A stretch of DNA of 63,110 nt from Paracoccus sp. (in: a-proteobacteria) (GCF_030538655.1 NZ_JAUNTO010000017.1:1-63110), one strand, 5' to 3'; shown: positions 24,252 through 34,050, counted from the stretch's first letter. Notes: generated by a model not told the origin, from the sequence alone. Numbers and translations: made by a program.

Positions 24252-26447
24252 ATGGCCAACCGCATGACAACCGCCCTTGTGACCGTCCTTGCCCTGACTG
24301 GCGCGGGCGCGGCCTGCTGGGTGGGGGCCGGGGCGGCGGCTGATTTTATCGAAAACCGTTCGCGTCAGGATGTGCGGCTGGCGCTGCGAACCGGCGGGCA
24401 TGACTGGGCGCAGGTGGAAACCGACGGCCTGCGCGTGCGGCTGACCGGCACCGCCCCGTCCGAGGTGCAGCGGTTCCGCGCCATGGCCGATGCCTCGACG
24501 GCGGTTGATACCAGCCGGATCATCGACGACATGACCGTGGCCAGCATCGCAACCCTGAACCCGCCCGATTTCGAGGTCGAGCTGTTGCGCAATGATGAGG
24601 GGATTTCACTGATCGGGCTGGTTCCGGCGGGCACCGACCGCGCGACGCTGGTGCGCAACCTGCGCAATGGCACCGGCGCGGCCAATGTGGCCGACCTGCT
24701 GGAAGGGGCGGATTACCCCGTGCCGGACGGCTGGCAGGTGGCGCTGGATTACGGGTTGCGGGTGGCGCAGATGGCCCCTCGGTCCAAGATTTCGATCAGC
24801 GCCGGGCATGTGGCGGTCACGGCGCTGACCGACAGTGCCGATGACAAGGCCCGGCTGGAAGCAGCGCTGAACCGGACGCGGCCCGCCTCGGTGACGCTGA
24901 GCACCGATATTTCCGCGCCCCGGCCCGTCATTGCGCCCTTTGTGCTGCGCTTTGTGCTGGATGATGACGGCGCGCGGTTCGATGCCTGTTCCGCCGACAG
25001 TCAGGCGGTGCGTGACCGTATCCTTGCCGCCGCCGTTCGGGCCGGTGTGGCGCAGGGGGCGGATTGCACCATCGGCCTTGGCGCGCCGTCCCCCGAATGG
25101 GATCGCGCGGCGGTGGCGGCCATCGGTGCGGTGGCGGCCATTGGCGGCGGCACCGTCACCATGTCCGATACCGATATGGCGCTGCTGGTGCCCGCCTCGG
25201 TCGGGGCCGCGCAATATGATGAAACGGTGGGGCGGCTGGAATCGGCCCTGCCGCGCGGCTTTTCCCTGACCGCCGAACACGAACGCCCCGAGGCCGCCCA
25301 GCTTGGCCCTGCCGAATTTTCCGCCAGCGTGGGTCATGACGGCACCGCCTCCCTGCGTGGGCGGATCACAGATGACCGGATGCGCGACGCTGTGGACAGC
25401 TTTGCCGGGGCGCGCTTTGCTCGGGTGGATTCCAGCCTGCGCGTCGATCCCGATGTGCCCGGCGGCTGGACCGTGCGCGTCATTGCCGGGCTAGAGGCAA
25501 TGGCCCCGCTGAAGACCGGCTCGGTCACGGTGACGCCCGATATGATCCGTATCAGCGGCGTGTCGGGCGATCAGCAGGCATCAGACCGGGCGGCGGCGGT
25601 GCTGGCCGACCGTCTGGGCGCGGGGGCGCATTACGAAATGTCGGTGCGCTATGACCGGCGACTGGATGCGTCGCTGGGGCTGCCGGACGGGTCGGAATGT
25701 GTGGCGCAGATGAATACCATCATGGCCGAATCGGCCATCGGGTTTGAGCCGAACAAATCGGTTATCGCGGGCGATCCGGCCCCGACCCTGGCCGGGCTGT
25801 CCTCGGTGATGGAAAACTGCGCCGACTTTCGTATCGAGATTGGCGGCCACACTGATTCCCAAGGCTCGGATGCGTGGAATGCCGAACTGTCGCGCAACCG
25901 GGCGCAGGCGGTGCTGGCCGCCATGGCGGGGGCGGGGATGGACACCGACAACATGACCGTGCGCGGTTATGGCGAAAGCCAGCCGATTGCGACCAATGAA
26001 ACCGACGAAGGACGCGAGGCGAATCGCCGCATCGAATTCCGTCTGCTGTCCGAACTGCCGGTGACGCAGGGCACCCTGCCTGCGCCGCATGTCACCAGCG
26101 GTGTGACCGGCGAGGCACCGCAAGTCGCCGATGCCCCGGTGGACGCGGATGCTGCCGCTGTCTTGGCCCCCGGTCTGATTGGCCCGACCTTGCCCGATGG
26201 CATGGCACCTGATGACGATGCCTCGACCCGATCGCCGCTTGCGGCGGCACTGGGCACGCCCGCGTCTGACGCTGTGGCCGCGGAAAACGACCTGCCGACC
26301 ATCCCGCCTGCGGTTGTGGGCGTGCCGGAAAGCGTTGGTCCGCTGTCGGATGGGCTGGACCTTGGGCAAGAATCCGCTACGGTTCCTGTGCAGACACCGG
26401 ACGACACAACCCCCCGGCCTCAGCCCCGCCCCGGCGGTGACGGTTGA
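24252..26447 (+). CDS. OmpA-family peptidoglycan-binding protein with BON-like repeats
   Basis: A 731-residue protein with an N-terminal membrane anchor or signal (ALVTVLALTGAGAACWVGAG). A long periplasmic part contains BON-like alternating segments. An OmpA C-terminal domain lies around residues 485-610, with IEIGGHTDSQGSDAWNAELS and VRGYGESQPIATNETDEGR then NRRIEFRL, which binds diaminopimelate in peptidoglycan. An acidic Pro/Ala-rich tail of about 115 residues follows. This layout resembles ArfA-type envelope proteins. It is followed after 22 bases by a small membrane-coil protein gene and the DUF4424 gene. Confidence 0.88.
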   Translation: MANRMTTALVTVLALTGAGAACWVGAGAAADFIENRSRQDVRLALRTGGHDWAQVETDGLRVRLTGTAPSEVQRFRAMADASTAVDTSRIIDDMTVASIATLNPPDFEVELLRNDEGISLIGLVPAGTDRATLVRNLRNGTGAANVADLLEGADYPVPDGWQVALDYGLRVAQMAPRSKISISAGHVAVTALTDSADDKARLEAALNRTRPASVTLSTDISAPRPVIAPFVLRFVLDDDGARFDACSADSQAVRDRILAAAVRAGVAQGADCTIGLGAPSPEWDRAAVAAIGAVAAIGGGTVTMSDTDMALLVPASVGAAQYDETVGRLESALPRGFSLTAEHERPEAAQLGPAEFSASVGHDGTASLRGRITDDRMRDAVDSFAGARFARVDSSLRVDPDVPGGWTVRVIAGLEAMAPLKTGSVTVTPDMIRISGVSGDQQASDRAAAVLADRLGAGAHYEMSVRYDRRLDASLGLPDGSECVAQMNTIMAESAIGFEPNKSVIAGDPAPTLAGLSSVMENCADFRIEIGGHTDSQGSDAWNAELSRNRAQAVLAAMAGAGMDTDNMTVRGYGESQPIATNETDEGREANRRIEFRLLSELPVTQGTLPAPHVTSGVTGEAPQVADAPVDADAAAVLAPGLIGPTLPDGMAPDDDASTRSPLAAALGTPASDAVAAENDLPTIPPAVVGVPESVGPLSDGLDLGQESATVPVQTPDDTTPRPQPRPGGDG

Positions 26448-26469
26448 CCGGAACAGACGGCGCAAAAGC

Positions 26470-26811
26470 ATGAACCGCAGCGAATTCATCACTGTCACCG
26501 CGATCATCCTGTTCGCCGCCTTCGTGCTGGGGTGGTTCGCAAGCTGGCTGATCCACCGGCTGACCCGCCCCACCCGTGCGGATATGTCGGAACTGGACAA
26601 GATGGCCCAACAACTGCACGACGCCGAAGAGGAACGCGCTGCCGCCGTCGCCGAACTGGAGGCGCGCGAATCCGACCTGACCCGCCGCCTGCTGGAGACC
26701 GAGGCCGAATTACGTGCCGCCATGGATGGCCTGCGCGAAAGCCGCACCGAGGTCGAGGAATTGCGCCATTATATCGAGGCCAAACTGGCCCGCCGCAGGG
26801 CTGGCGAGTGA
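26470..26811 (+). CDS. Small membrane-anchored coiled-coil protein
   Basis: A 113-residue protein with one N-terminal membrane helix (ITVTAIILFAAFVLGWFASW). A continuous charged alpha-helix follows from about residue 38 to the end (SELDKMAQQLHDAEEERAAA and onward), predicted to form a coiled coil facing the cytoplasm or periplasm. The function is unknown. It sits between the OmpA-family gene and the DUF4424 gene and overlaps the latter by GTGA, which suggests a shared envelope role. Confidence 0.8.
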   Translation: MNRSEFITVTAIILFAAFVLGWFASWLIHRLTRPTRADMSELDKMAQQLHDAEEERAAAVAELEARESDLTRRLLETEAELRAAMDGLRESRTEVEELRHYIEAKLARRRAGE

Positions 26812-27740
26812 TCGCGCGCACCGCTCTGCTGGCCGCTCTGGCCGCTGCGCCTGCCTTGGCTAATGACAGCGAGGCGGGCCTGTCGGCAGGCGGTCTGGTG
26901 TTCGAATTGCGTCAGAACGACCAGATCGAGATGGTCAGCGAGGATCTGTATATCTCGGTTGACCGGGTGCGGGTGGATTACCAGTTCGTCAATCATGGCG
27001 ATCAGGATGCCACCATCACTGTTGCTTTCCCGATGCCGGATCTGCGGTTGGATCTCGGTGTGCCGCTGGCCTATTACAATAACGATACGCCGGGTCAGGC
27101 CCCGCTGTCTTTTCATGTCACGGTCGATGGCCAGCCCGTCGCAACCGCGCATCAGGAACGTGCCACGCTGAACGGGCGCGATGTGACGGATCAGGTTCTG
27201 GCCGCTGGCCTGCCGTTGAACCCGTTTTTTGCCGCCCATAGTGATAGGGAACCCGCCACGCTGACCTCTGCCCAACAGGGGCTGATGCAGGATGGCTGGC
27301 CGGAATGGACCTATGAAAGCCTGTTTCACTGGCAACAGACATTTCCGGCTGGCAAGACCATTGCCGTCTCGCACGAATACCGCCCGATGGCGGGCGGTGC
27401 GCTGATCGCGCCGGACGAGATTGATGCCAGCCAACCCTATTGGGCGCAATTCTGCCCCGAGGCAGATTTCATTGCCGGGGCAAACCGGCTGATGCGGCGT
27501 GGCGATGCGGGTTTTGTTGTCGCGCGCATGGTCGGCTATATCCTGACGACAGGCGGCAACTGGCGCGGTCCGATCACCGATTTTCGGCTGACCGTGGAAA
27601 AGCCGGCTGCGAATACGCTGGTATCCTTTTGCGCCAGTGGCGTTACGAAAACCTCGCCCACCACATTCGAGGTGCGGCGCAAGGATTTCACCCCTGACGC
27701 CGACCTGAACATCCTGTGGATCATTCCGCCGGGCGGTTAA
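26808..27740 (+). CDS. DUF4424 family secreted protein
   Basis: A 310-residue protein with a signal peptide (ARTALLAALAAAPALAND) and the DUF4424 start of the mature region: GLSAGGLVFELRQNDQIEM then SEDLYISVDRVRVDYQFVN. It is predicted to be periplasmic with beta-rich structure; the function is not known. The GTG at 26808 overlaps the upstream stop. The 55 bases to the convergent prmA gene hold no clear terminator. Confidence 0.88.
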   Translation: MIARTALLAALAAAPALANDSEAGLSAGGLVFELRQNDQIEMVSEDLYISVDRVRVDYQFVNHGDQDATITVAFPMPDLRLDLGVPLAYYNNDTPGQAPLSFHVTVDGQPVATAHQERATLNGRDVTDQVLAAGLPLNPFFAAHSDREPATLTSAQQGLMQDGWPEWTYESLFHWQQTFPAGKTIAVSHEYRPMAGGALIAPDEIDASQPYWAQFCPEADFIAGANRLMRRGDAGFVVARMVGYILTTGGNWRGPITDFRLTVEKPAANTLVSFCASGVTKTSPTTFEVRRKDFTPDADLNILWIIPPGG

Positions 27741-27795
27741 GCACCCCGCGCCCCGCGGCAATACCCATGCGGCGCGATCACTGGCACCTTTGTTC

Positions 27796-28671
27796 TCAAA
27801 CGCGCGTCATCACCAGCGCCGACCAGTCACCCGCATCCTCGCGCCGGGGATCGCCAAAGCCTGCGGCGGTATAGGCCGCGATCACCTCATCGGCCTGCGT
27901 GGTCAGGATACCCGACAACACCACCTTGCCACCCACTGCCACGCTGGCCGCCATGTCGGGGGCCAGTTCGATCAGCGGCTGTTTCAGGATATTGGCCAGC
28001 ACCAGATCATAGGGAGCGCCATCGCGCAGGGCAGGGGCGTCAAAGCCCGCTGCCTCAAGGCAGATCACCCGACCGTCCAGCCCATTGGCGCGGACATTCG
28101 CGGCCGCCGTATCGACCGCCACCGGATCAATGTCGCTGGCCAGAACCGGCGGGGCATCGGGCCACAGCCGCGCCGCCGCCATCGCCAGAACGGCGGTGCC
28201 GCAGCCGATGTCGGCCATACGGGCGGGTGCGAACCCCGTCACCGCCAGCCGGTCCAGCGCCAGCAGACAGCCCTTGGTCGTGGCGTGATGGCCGGTGCCA
28301 AAGGCCATCGCCGCCTCGATACACAGCGCCTCGGCCTCCGGCGGCACTTTGTCGGCGTCATGCGCGCCATGAACGAAAAACCGCCCGGCCACGACAGGCG
28401 CTAACTCGCGCCGGACATGGGCGACCCAATCCACTTCGGGCAGTTCCGACACCAGAAACGGCTGCGCGCCATGGGCGGCGGCCAACAGCGCAAGGCCCAC
28501 CTCATCCGGGGTTTCGGTGAAATAGGCCCCGACCTCCCACCGATCCGAGCCGTCCTCGATCTCGAAAAAGCCGGTGCCCATCGGTTCGGGCTGCAACGCC
28601 TCGCAGGCTTCAGCCAGAGCTTCGGCATCGTCGCGATTGGTGGTCTGGGTCAGGGCGGTCCAGGTGGGCAT
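27796..28671 (-). CDS. prmA: Ribosomal protein L11 methyltransferase
   Basis: A 291-residue SAM-dependent methyltransferase. The SAM-binding loop is DIGCGTAVLAMAAARL and the catalytic motif NILKQPLIELAPDM fits the N-[IL]-L-x-x-P-L pattern of PrmA. FGTGHHATTKGCLLALDRL precedes the SAM loop as in the family. It trimethylates L11. It starts 3 bases after the msrA stop, so the two form an operon. Confidence 0.94.
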   Translation of the reverse strand: MPTWTALTQTTNRDDAEALAEACEALQPEPMGTGFFEIEDGSDRWEVGAYFTETPDEVGLALLAAAHGAQPFLVSELPEVDWVAHVRRELAPVVAGRFFVHGAHDADKVPPEAEALCIEAAMAFGTGHHATTKGCLLALDRLAVTGFAPARMADIGCGTAVLAMAAARLWPDAPPVLASDIDPVAVDTAAANVRANGLDGRVICLEAAGFDAPALRDGAPYDLVLANILKQPLIELAPDMAASVAVGGKVVLSGILTTQADEVIAAYTAAGFGDPRREDAGDWSALVMTRV

Positions 28672-28674
28672 CTC

Positions 28675-29244
28675 TTACTCCGGTTGCGGCATGGATGCGG
28701 CTATCCCGGTGCCACGCAGGCCGCAATACCCATCGGGAACCTTGTGCAGATATTGCTGATGATCCTCCTCGGGGGCCAGCCAGAAGGGGGCCTCGTCGAT
28801 GATCTGCGTGGTGATCTCGCCAAAGCCCTGCAAGGCCAGCCGGTTGCCGTAATCGGCGCGCGATGCCTCGGCCAAAGTCCGTTGCGTGGGCGAAAACACC
28901 ATGATGAGGCTGCGATACTGATCGCCGACGTCATTGCCCTGCCGGTTGCCCTGTGTCGGATTATGGTTTTCCCAGAACATCTTCAGCAGATGATCGTAGC
29001 TGATGCGGGAACTGTCAAAGATCACCCGCACCACCTCGGCATGGCCGGTGCCACCGGCGCAGACCTGCCTGTAGGTCGGGTTTTCGGTATGGCCGCCGGC
29101 AAAACCCACCTCGGTCAGCCAGACGCCTTCTTGTTGCCAGAACAATCGTTCGACACCCCAGTAACAGCCCATGCCGAAAACCGCCTGATCCAGCCCCTTG
29201 GGCACCGGCACGCCCAACGGACGCTTGAAAATCGCATGTTCCAT
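28675..29244 (-). CDS. msrA: Peptide-methionine (S)-S-oxide reductase MsrA
   Basis: A 189-residue enzyme with the catalytic GCYWGVERLFW motif (Cys nucleophile) and GGHTENPTYRQVCAGGTGHA and GDQYRS segments, all typical of MsrA. It repairs S-sulfoxides of methionine in proteins using thioredoxin. The ATG at 29244 follows GAAAGGG; a longer frame to 29292 lacks family similarity. Confidence 0.95.
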   Translation of the reverse strand: MEHAIFKRPLGVPVPKGLDQAVFGMGCYWGVERLFWQQEGVWLTEVGFAGGHTENPTYRQVCAGGTGHAEVVRVIFDSSRISYDHLLKMFWENHNPTQGNRQGNDVGDQYRSLIMVFSPTQRTLAEASRADYGNRLALQGFGEITTQIIDEAPFWLAPEEDHQQYLHKVPDGYCGLRGTGIAASMPQPE

Positions 29245-29310
29245 CGCAAACCCTTTCCTGTCGATGCAAGACAACCCGCATCCCCCCGGCAAGGGTTCCG
29301 CATCGCGGCC

Positions 29311-29359
29311 TGTCTTTCGTTTCTAAATATCCTCGGGGGTCCGGGGGTGAAACCCCCGG
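29311..29359 (-). repeat. Dispersed hairpin plus GAGGATATTT repeat, copy B
   Basis: On the minus strand it reads CCGGGGGTTTCACCCCCGG, then ACCCCCGAGGATATTTAG, then AAACGAAAGACAG. It begins right after the xerC stop codon, so the hairpin may act as a terminator. It shares the ACCCCCGGAGGATATTTA-like core and the AAACGAAAGACAG tail with copy C. Confidence 0.8.
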
Positions 29360-30295
29360 TCAGCCGCGCGGATGGGCGCTGCGATAGATTTCCAGCAGAT
29401 GCGCGTCATCCACGCCCGTATAAACCTGTGTGGTGGACAGCCGCGCATGGCCCAGCAGTTCCTGTATTGCCCGCAGATCGCCGCCATGGGCCAGCAGATG
29501 GGTGGCAAAGGAGTGGCGCAGGGCATGGGGCGTCGCACTGGCCGGCAGCCCAAGGCTGGCACGGGCCTGCGCCATGGTGCGGGCGATCAGGCCGGGGTTC
29601 AGCCGCCCGCCGCGTGCGCCGCGAAACAGCGCCTCGCCGCGCGCCATGGGCCAGGGGCACAGCCGCAGGTATTCGGCCACCGCTGCCTTGGCCGCAGGCA
29701 GCACCGGCACCTGCCGTTCGCGCCCGCCCTTACCGCGGATCAGCAGCGCATCACTCAAAGGGGCATCCTCACCGTTCAGGGCCAGAGCCTCGGAAATCCG
29801 CAACCCGCAGCCATAGAGCAGCGTCAGCACCGCAGCATCGCGGGCGGCGATCCATGGCGTGTCATGGCTGATGCCAGCCATATCCAGCACCTCGCGCGCC
29901 TGGGGTTCGGCCAGCGGGCGAGGCAGGCTGCGGGCGTATTTCGGGCTGCGCGCCGACAGGGCGGGCGACAGGTCAACCGCCTCGCGATCCGACAGCCAGC
30001 GCAAAAAGCTGCGCACCGCCGATTGCCGCCGCGCCAGCGACCGCGCCCCCAAACCGCGCGCCCGTTCGGCGGCGGCAAAGGCGCGCATATCGGTCTGCGC
30101 CAGCCCGGCCAGCGTGCCGGGCAGCGCGGCTGTGCCGTGATAACCGCCCAGAAACGCCAGAAACGCCGTCACATCCGCACGATAAGCACGCAGCGAGTGG
30201 TCCGAGCGCCCGCGCGCCGCTCCTTCTGCCAGCAGCCAGCGGTCCAGCGCATCCGACATGGCCGGGGCAAGCGCCAGCTGTGGCGCGCCGGTCAT
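29360..30295 (-). CDS. xerC: Tyrosine recombinase XerC
   Basis: A 311-residue recombinase. Catalytic motifs are YGCGLRISEALAL (Arg), HALRHSFATHLLAHGG (His-x-x-Arg), LGHARLSTTQVYTG (His and nucleophilic Tyr). The N-terminal SAM-like core-binding domain spans about residues 13-105. With XerD it resolves chromosome dimers at dif. It overlaps the DUF484 gene by ATGA, an arrangement also common in gammaproteobacteria. Confidence 0.95.
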   Translation of the reverse strand: MTGAPQLALAPAMSDALDRWLLAEGAARGRSDHSLRAYRADVTAFLAFLGGYHGTAALPGTLAGLAQTDMRAFAAAERARGLGARSLARRQSAVRSFLRWLSDREAVDLSPALSARSPKYARSLPRPLAEPQAREVLDMAGISHDTPWIAARDAAVLTLLYGCGLRISEALALNGEDAPLSDALLIRGKGGRERQVPVLPAAKAAVAEYLRLCPWPMARGEALFRGARGGRLNPGLIARTMAQARASLGLPASATPHALRHSFATHLLAHGGDLRAIQELLGHARLSTTQVYTGVDDAHLLEIYRSAHPRG

Positions 30296-30966
30296 CTGTT
30301 CAGCCAGCCGATCAAAACCAGCCGGAACACCTGTGCAAAGAACCGCAGCAGGTCAGTGCCCTGCGCGGGGGTAAAGCGCGCGGGATCGGCGCTGCCCATC
30401 ACCAGCAGGGCCGAGGGCTGGCCGGGGCCAAGATCCAGCGGGATCAGCGCCTCGGATGCGACAGCGATGCCGTTGTGCAACGGATCGGCCACCGGATCGG
30501 CGCGGCGCAGCACGATGTCATCGCCGCGTGGTGCCCGGCGGCCTGCGGTCAGCATCTGCCCGATGGCGCCGGGCGGCAGCGAGATGGCGCCGGGCAGCCC
30601 CGGCCATGTGCCTTCGACCGCCAGCCCCATGGTATCGACACGCAGAACCGGCGCGACATCGGTCTGTAACCCGGCGATGAAACCGGCGATGTCCATCGGC
30701 TCCAGCAGGGCCAGAACGGCGCGGTGCACCACGGCGGTGCCGGACTGGTTGTCCCATGCGGCGGCGATGACGGTTTCATGCGCCGCCTCCAGCCGGTCCA
30801 GCCGCGATTCCAGTGCTGCCATCGCGCGGCCGCGAATGTCGATGACATTCTCGCCAATATCAGCATCCCGCGCGGCGATCAGCGCCCGCATCACCTCGCG
30901 GTCATCCAGCAAAGCTGCCGGATCAGCCAGCAGCTTTTCGCGGGTTTCCGGGTCCAGCCCCGCCAT
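30292..30966 (-). CDS. DUF484 family protein
   Basis: A 224-residue protein with the DUF484 layout: LDPETREKLLADPAALLDDR near the N-terminus, a coiled segment (AMAALESRLDRLEAAHETVI) and a GAF-like C-terminal half with LLVMGSADPARFTPAQGTDL. The function is unknown. It is located between a transaldolase-type gene and xerC, with 1-base and 4-base overlaps, so the three genes are translationally coupled. Confidence 0.92.
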   Translation of the reverse strand: MAGLDPETREKLLADPAALLDDREVMRALIAARDADIGENVIDIRGRAMAALESRLDRLEAAHETVIAAAWDNQSGTAVVHRAVLALLEPMDIAGFIAGLQTDVAPVLRVDTMGLAVEGTWPGLPGAISLPPGAIGQMLTAGRRAPRGDDIVLRRADPVADPLHNGIAVASEALIPLDLGPGQPSALLVMGSADPARFTPAQGTDLLRFFAQVFRLVLIGWLNR

Positions 30967-31619
30967 CAGCCGATCTTTTGCCCGGTCTTGGCCCAGTCGG
31001 CGTTAAACTGCGCCAGCCCCTTGTCGGTCAGCACGTGATTGGCCATCGCCTTGATGACATTGGGCGGCGCGGTGATGACATCGGCACCGATCAACGCGCA
31101 GTCGGTGATATGGTTCACCGACCGGATCGAGGCCGCCAGCACCTGCGTATCAAAACCATAGTTGTCATAGATTTCGCGGATCGACTGGATCAGTTCCAGC
31201 CCGTCCAGATTGACGTCATCCAGCCGCCCGATGAACGGGCTGATGAATGTCGCCCCCGCCTTGGCCGCCAGAATCGCCTGCGCGGCGGAAAAACACAGCG
31301 TCACGTTCACCATATGCCCGTCATCGGACAGGGTTTTGCAGGCGCGCAACCCGTCCCATGTCAGCGGCACCTTGACGGCGATGTTGGGGGCGATCTCGGC
31401 CAGCTTCTTGCCCTCGCGGATCATGTCCTCGGCCTTTTCGGCCACGACCTCGGCGGACACCGGGCCATCGACCATCTCGCAGATTTCGCGTGTGACTTCG
31501 ATGATGTCGCGGCCCGATTTCAGGATCAGCGAGGGGTTGGTGGTGACGCCATCCACCATGCCCAGATCGTTCAGTTCGCGGATGGCATCCACATCGGCGG
31601 TATCGACAAAGAATTGCAT
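30966..31619 (-). CDS. Transaldolase / fructose-6-phosphate aldolase family enzyme
   Basis: A 217-residue enzyme of the short transaldolase subfamily. The N-terminal [20 protein letters not shown] and the following [14 protein letters not shown], the Schiff-base Lys in [12 protein letters not shown], and [11 protein letters not shown] are diagnostic. It transfers dihydroxyacetone units between sugar phosphates or cleaves fructose-6-phosphate; annotation as transaldolase is usual in alphaproteobacteria. It is divergent from priA with 156 bases between the starts. Confidence 0.93.
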   Translation of the reverse strand: MQFFVDTADVDAIRELNDLGMVDGVTTNPSLILKSGRDIIEVTREICEMVDGPVSAEVVAEKAEDMIREGKKLAEIAPNIAVKVPLTWDGLRACKTLSDDGHMVNVTLCFSAAQAILAAKAGATFISPFIGRLDDVNLDGLELIQSIREIYDNYGFDTQVLAASIRSVNHITDCALIGADVITAPPNVIKAMANHVLTDKGLAQFNADWAKTGQKIG

Positions 31620-31775
31620 CGCAGGCTCCCATTCTTGCGTTGGGTCTGTGATAGCGCAAGCCGCGCCCTGCCGAAAGAGCAGAACCAAGGGCGTCTTGCT
31701 GGCCCGAATACCCAAAAACCGTGCAGCCTGCACGGCGGCATTGTCGATCCGCGCCGGTCAAGCTACCACCACCGC

Positions 31776-33974
31776 ATGAGCCAGCCAGCCTTTTTCCCCC
31801 AGGGTGCCCGTATCGCGGTGCTGACCGCCGAACCCGTCGGCGTGCTGGATTACCTTGCCCCCGAAACCGGGGTGCAGGCGGGACAGTTGGTGCTGTGTCC
31901 GCTGGGGCCGCGCCGGGTGATCGGGTTGGTCTGGGGTGCGGGGCAGGGCGGGTTTGACGCGGCCAGGCTACGCCCGCTGATCCGGGTGCTGGATGTGCCG
32001 CCCTTCACCCCGGCCTTTGCCGAATTTCTGGCCCGTGCCGCCGATTACACGCTGACGCCGCTGCCGCTGATGCTGCGTATGGCGCTGCGCGTGCCGGGGC
32101 TGGATCAGCCGCCTGCCGCCCGCCGGGTGATTGTGCCTGCGGGCGACCCGCCACCCCGGATGACCGAGGCGCGGGCGCGGGTGATGCAGGTCTTTGCTGA
32201 CCACGCGGGCGCGCCGATGGCCCCGGCAGAACTGGCGCATCTGGCCGGGGTCGGCACCAGCGTCGTGCGGGGTCTGGTGGCGGCGGGCACGCTGGCCGAG
32301 ATCGCCGCGCCGCGCGATCTGCCCTTTCCATTGCTGAACCCCTCGCTGCCCGGCAAGCCGCTGGCCCCCGATCAGGCGGCGGCTGCGGATGCCCTGCGCG
32401 CGGGCATCCGCGACGGCGGCTATGGCACCACGCTGCTGCGCGGCGTCACCGGATCAGGCAAGACCGAGGTTTACCTTGAGGCCGTGGCCGAGACCCTGCG
32501 CCAAGGTCGTCAGGCGCTGGTCCTCTTGCCCGAAATCGCCCTGTCGGCCGAATTCCTGAACCGGGTCGAGGCGCGTTTCGGTGCCCGCCCCGGCGAATGG
32601 CATTCCGGCATCACCTTATCCGAGCGGCGGCGGCTGTGGCATATGGCGGCCAGCGGGCAGGTGCAGATGGTCGTCGGCGCGCGGTCGTCGCTGTTCCTGC
32701 CGTTCCGCGACCTTGGTCTGATCGTCGTCGATGAGGAACATGATTCCAGCTATAAACAGGAAGATACCGTTTATTACAGCGCCCGCGATATGGCGGTGCT
32801 GCGGGCCAGCCTGTCGGGTGCGCAGGTGGTGCTGGCCTCGGCCACGCCGTCGCTGGAAAGCTGGGTCAACGCGGCGCAGGGCAAATATGCACGACTGGAT
32901 TTGACCAACCGCTATGGCGATGCCGATCTGCCGGATATGGCCGCCATCGACCTGCGTGCGCAGGATATGACCGCCGGGCGCTGGATTTCGCCCGCGCTGG
33001 CGGCGGCGGTGGCAGAGCGGTTGGCGCGCGGCGAACAGTCGCTGCTGTTTCTGAACCGGCGCGGTTATGCGCCCGTTACCGTGTGCCGGGCCTGCGGCCA
33101 ACAGATCGGCTGCGATCACTGCGATGCGCGGATGGTGGAACATCGCTTTCAGAACCGGCTTGTCTGCCACCAATGCGGGGAAACCCGACCCATCCCCACC
33201 GCCTGCCCCTCCTGCGGGGTCGAGGGGCGGATGGCCGCGCTTGGCCCCGGCGTCGAACGTCTGGCCGAGGAAGTCACCGCCACCTTCCCCGAGGCCCGGA
33301 CCACGGTGCTGTCATCCGACCTGTTCCATTCGGCCCGCGCGCTGAAAGAAACCATCGCCCAGATCGGCAGCGGCGGCACCGACATCATCATCGGCACCCA
33401 GATCGTCGCCAAGGGGCATAACTTTCCCGACCTGACACTGGTGGGGGTGATCGACGCCGACCTTGGCCTGCAAGGGGCCGACCTGCGCGCCGCCGAACGA
33501 TCTTTCCAACTGATGCGGCAGGTGGCGGGCCGCGCAGGCCGCCAGTCGGGCGACCGCCCCGGCGTCGCGCTGCTGCAAACGCATCAGCCCGATCACCCGG
33601 TGATCCGCGCCATCTTGTCAGGCGATGACGAAGCCTTCTGGAACGCCGAGGCCGCAGGCCGCCAAGCCGCCGGAATGCCGCCGTTCGGGCGCCTTGCCGG
33701 GATCATCCTGTCGCATCCCGATCTGGAAACCGTTGCCGCCTTCGCACAAAAACTGGCAGGCGCCGCCGCCCCGATCCACGCCGCCGGGGCCGAGCTATGG
33801 GGACCGGCCCCCGCCCCCATCGCCCGTATCCGTGGCCGCCACCGGATGCGGATACTGATCCGTGCTCCGCGTCAGGCCCCGCTGCAATCCGCCATCGCGG
33901 CATGGCTGGCCCCACACAAACCACCGACAAACCTGCGCCTGTCGATAGACATCGACCCGCAAAGCTTTCTTTAA
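31776..33974 (+). CDS. priA: Primosomal replication protein N' (PriA helicase)
   Basis: A 732-residue helicase. It has the DNA-binding N-terminal domain, Walker A GVTGSGKTEVYLEAVAETL, DEEHDSSYKQEDTVYY (Walker B-like DEEH), and paired zinc-binding clusters CRACGQQIGCDHC and CHQCGETRPIPTACPSCG inside the helicase core. Late helicase motifs are IIIGTQIVAKGHNFP and RQVAGRAGRQSGDRPG. It restarts stalled replication forks by loading DnaB. The ATG at 31776 gives the family N-terminus; a much longer open frame upstream is antisense to the transaldolase gene. Confidence 0.95.
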   Translation: MSQPAFFPQGARIAVLTAEPVGVLDYLAPETGVQAGQLVLCPLGPRRVIGLVWGAGQGGFDAARLRPLIRVLDVPPFTPAFAEFLARAADYTLTPLPLMLRMALRVPGLDQPPAARRVIVPAGDPPPRMTEARARVMQVFADHAGAPMAPAELAHLAGVGTSVVRGLVAAGTLAEIAAPRDLPFPLLNPSLPGKPLAPDQAAAADALRAGIRDGGYGTTLLRGVTGSGKTEVYLEAVAETLRQGRQALVLLPEIALSAEFLNRVEARFGARPGEWHSGITLSERRRLWHMAASGQVQMVVGARSSLFLPFRDLGLIVVDEEHDSSYKQEDTVYYSARDMAVLRASLSGAQVVLASATPSLESWVNAAQGKYARLDLTNRYGDADLPDMAAIDLRAQDMTAGRWISPALAAAVAERLARGEQSLLFLNRRGYAPVTVCRACGQQIGCDHCDARMVEHRFQNRLVCHQCGETRPIPTACPSCGVEGRMAALGPGVERLAEEVTATFPEARTTVLSSDLFHSARALKETIAQIGSGGTDIIIGTQIVAKGHNFPDLTLVGVIDADLGLQGADLRAAERSFQLMRQVAGRAGRQSGDRPGVALLQTHQPDHPVIRAILSGDDEAFWNAEAAGRQAAGMPPFGRLAGIILSHPDLETVAAFAQKLAGAAAPIHAAGAELWGPAPAPIARIRGRHRMRILIRAPRQAPLQSAIAAWLAPHKPPTNLRLSIDIDPQSFL

Positions 33975-33998
33975 GCGGCGTGGCAGGCACAGCCGCTC

Positions 33999-34050
33999 TG
34001 TCTTTCGTTTATAAATATCCTCCGGGGGTCCGGGGGTGGAAAACCCCCGG
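33999..34050 (-). repeat. Dispersed hairpin plus GAGGATATTT repeat, copy C
   Basis: On the minus strand it reads CCGGGGGTTTTCCACCCCCGG, then ACCCCCGGAGGATATTTAT, then AAACGAAAGACAGA. It is nearly identical to copy B apart from the hairpin loop. It lies 15 bases past the stop of the lytic transglycosylase gene, between it and the convergent priA. Confidence 0.82.

Noticed and set aside
30978-31775. Long plus-strand extension of priA to 998 codons
   Set aside because: The first 266 codons are antisense to the transaldolase gene. The family N-terminus starts at 31776.
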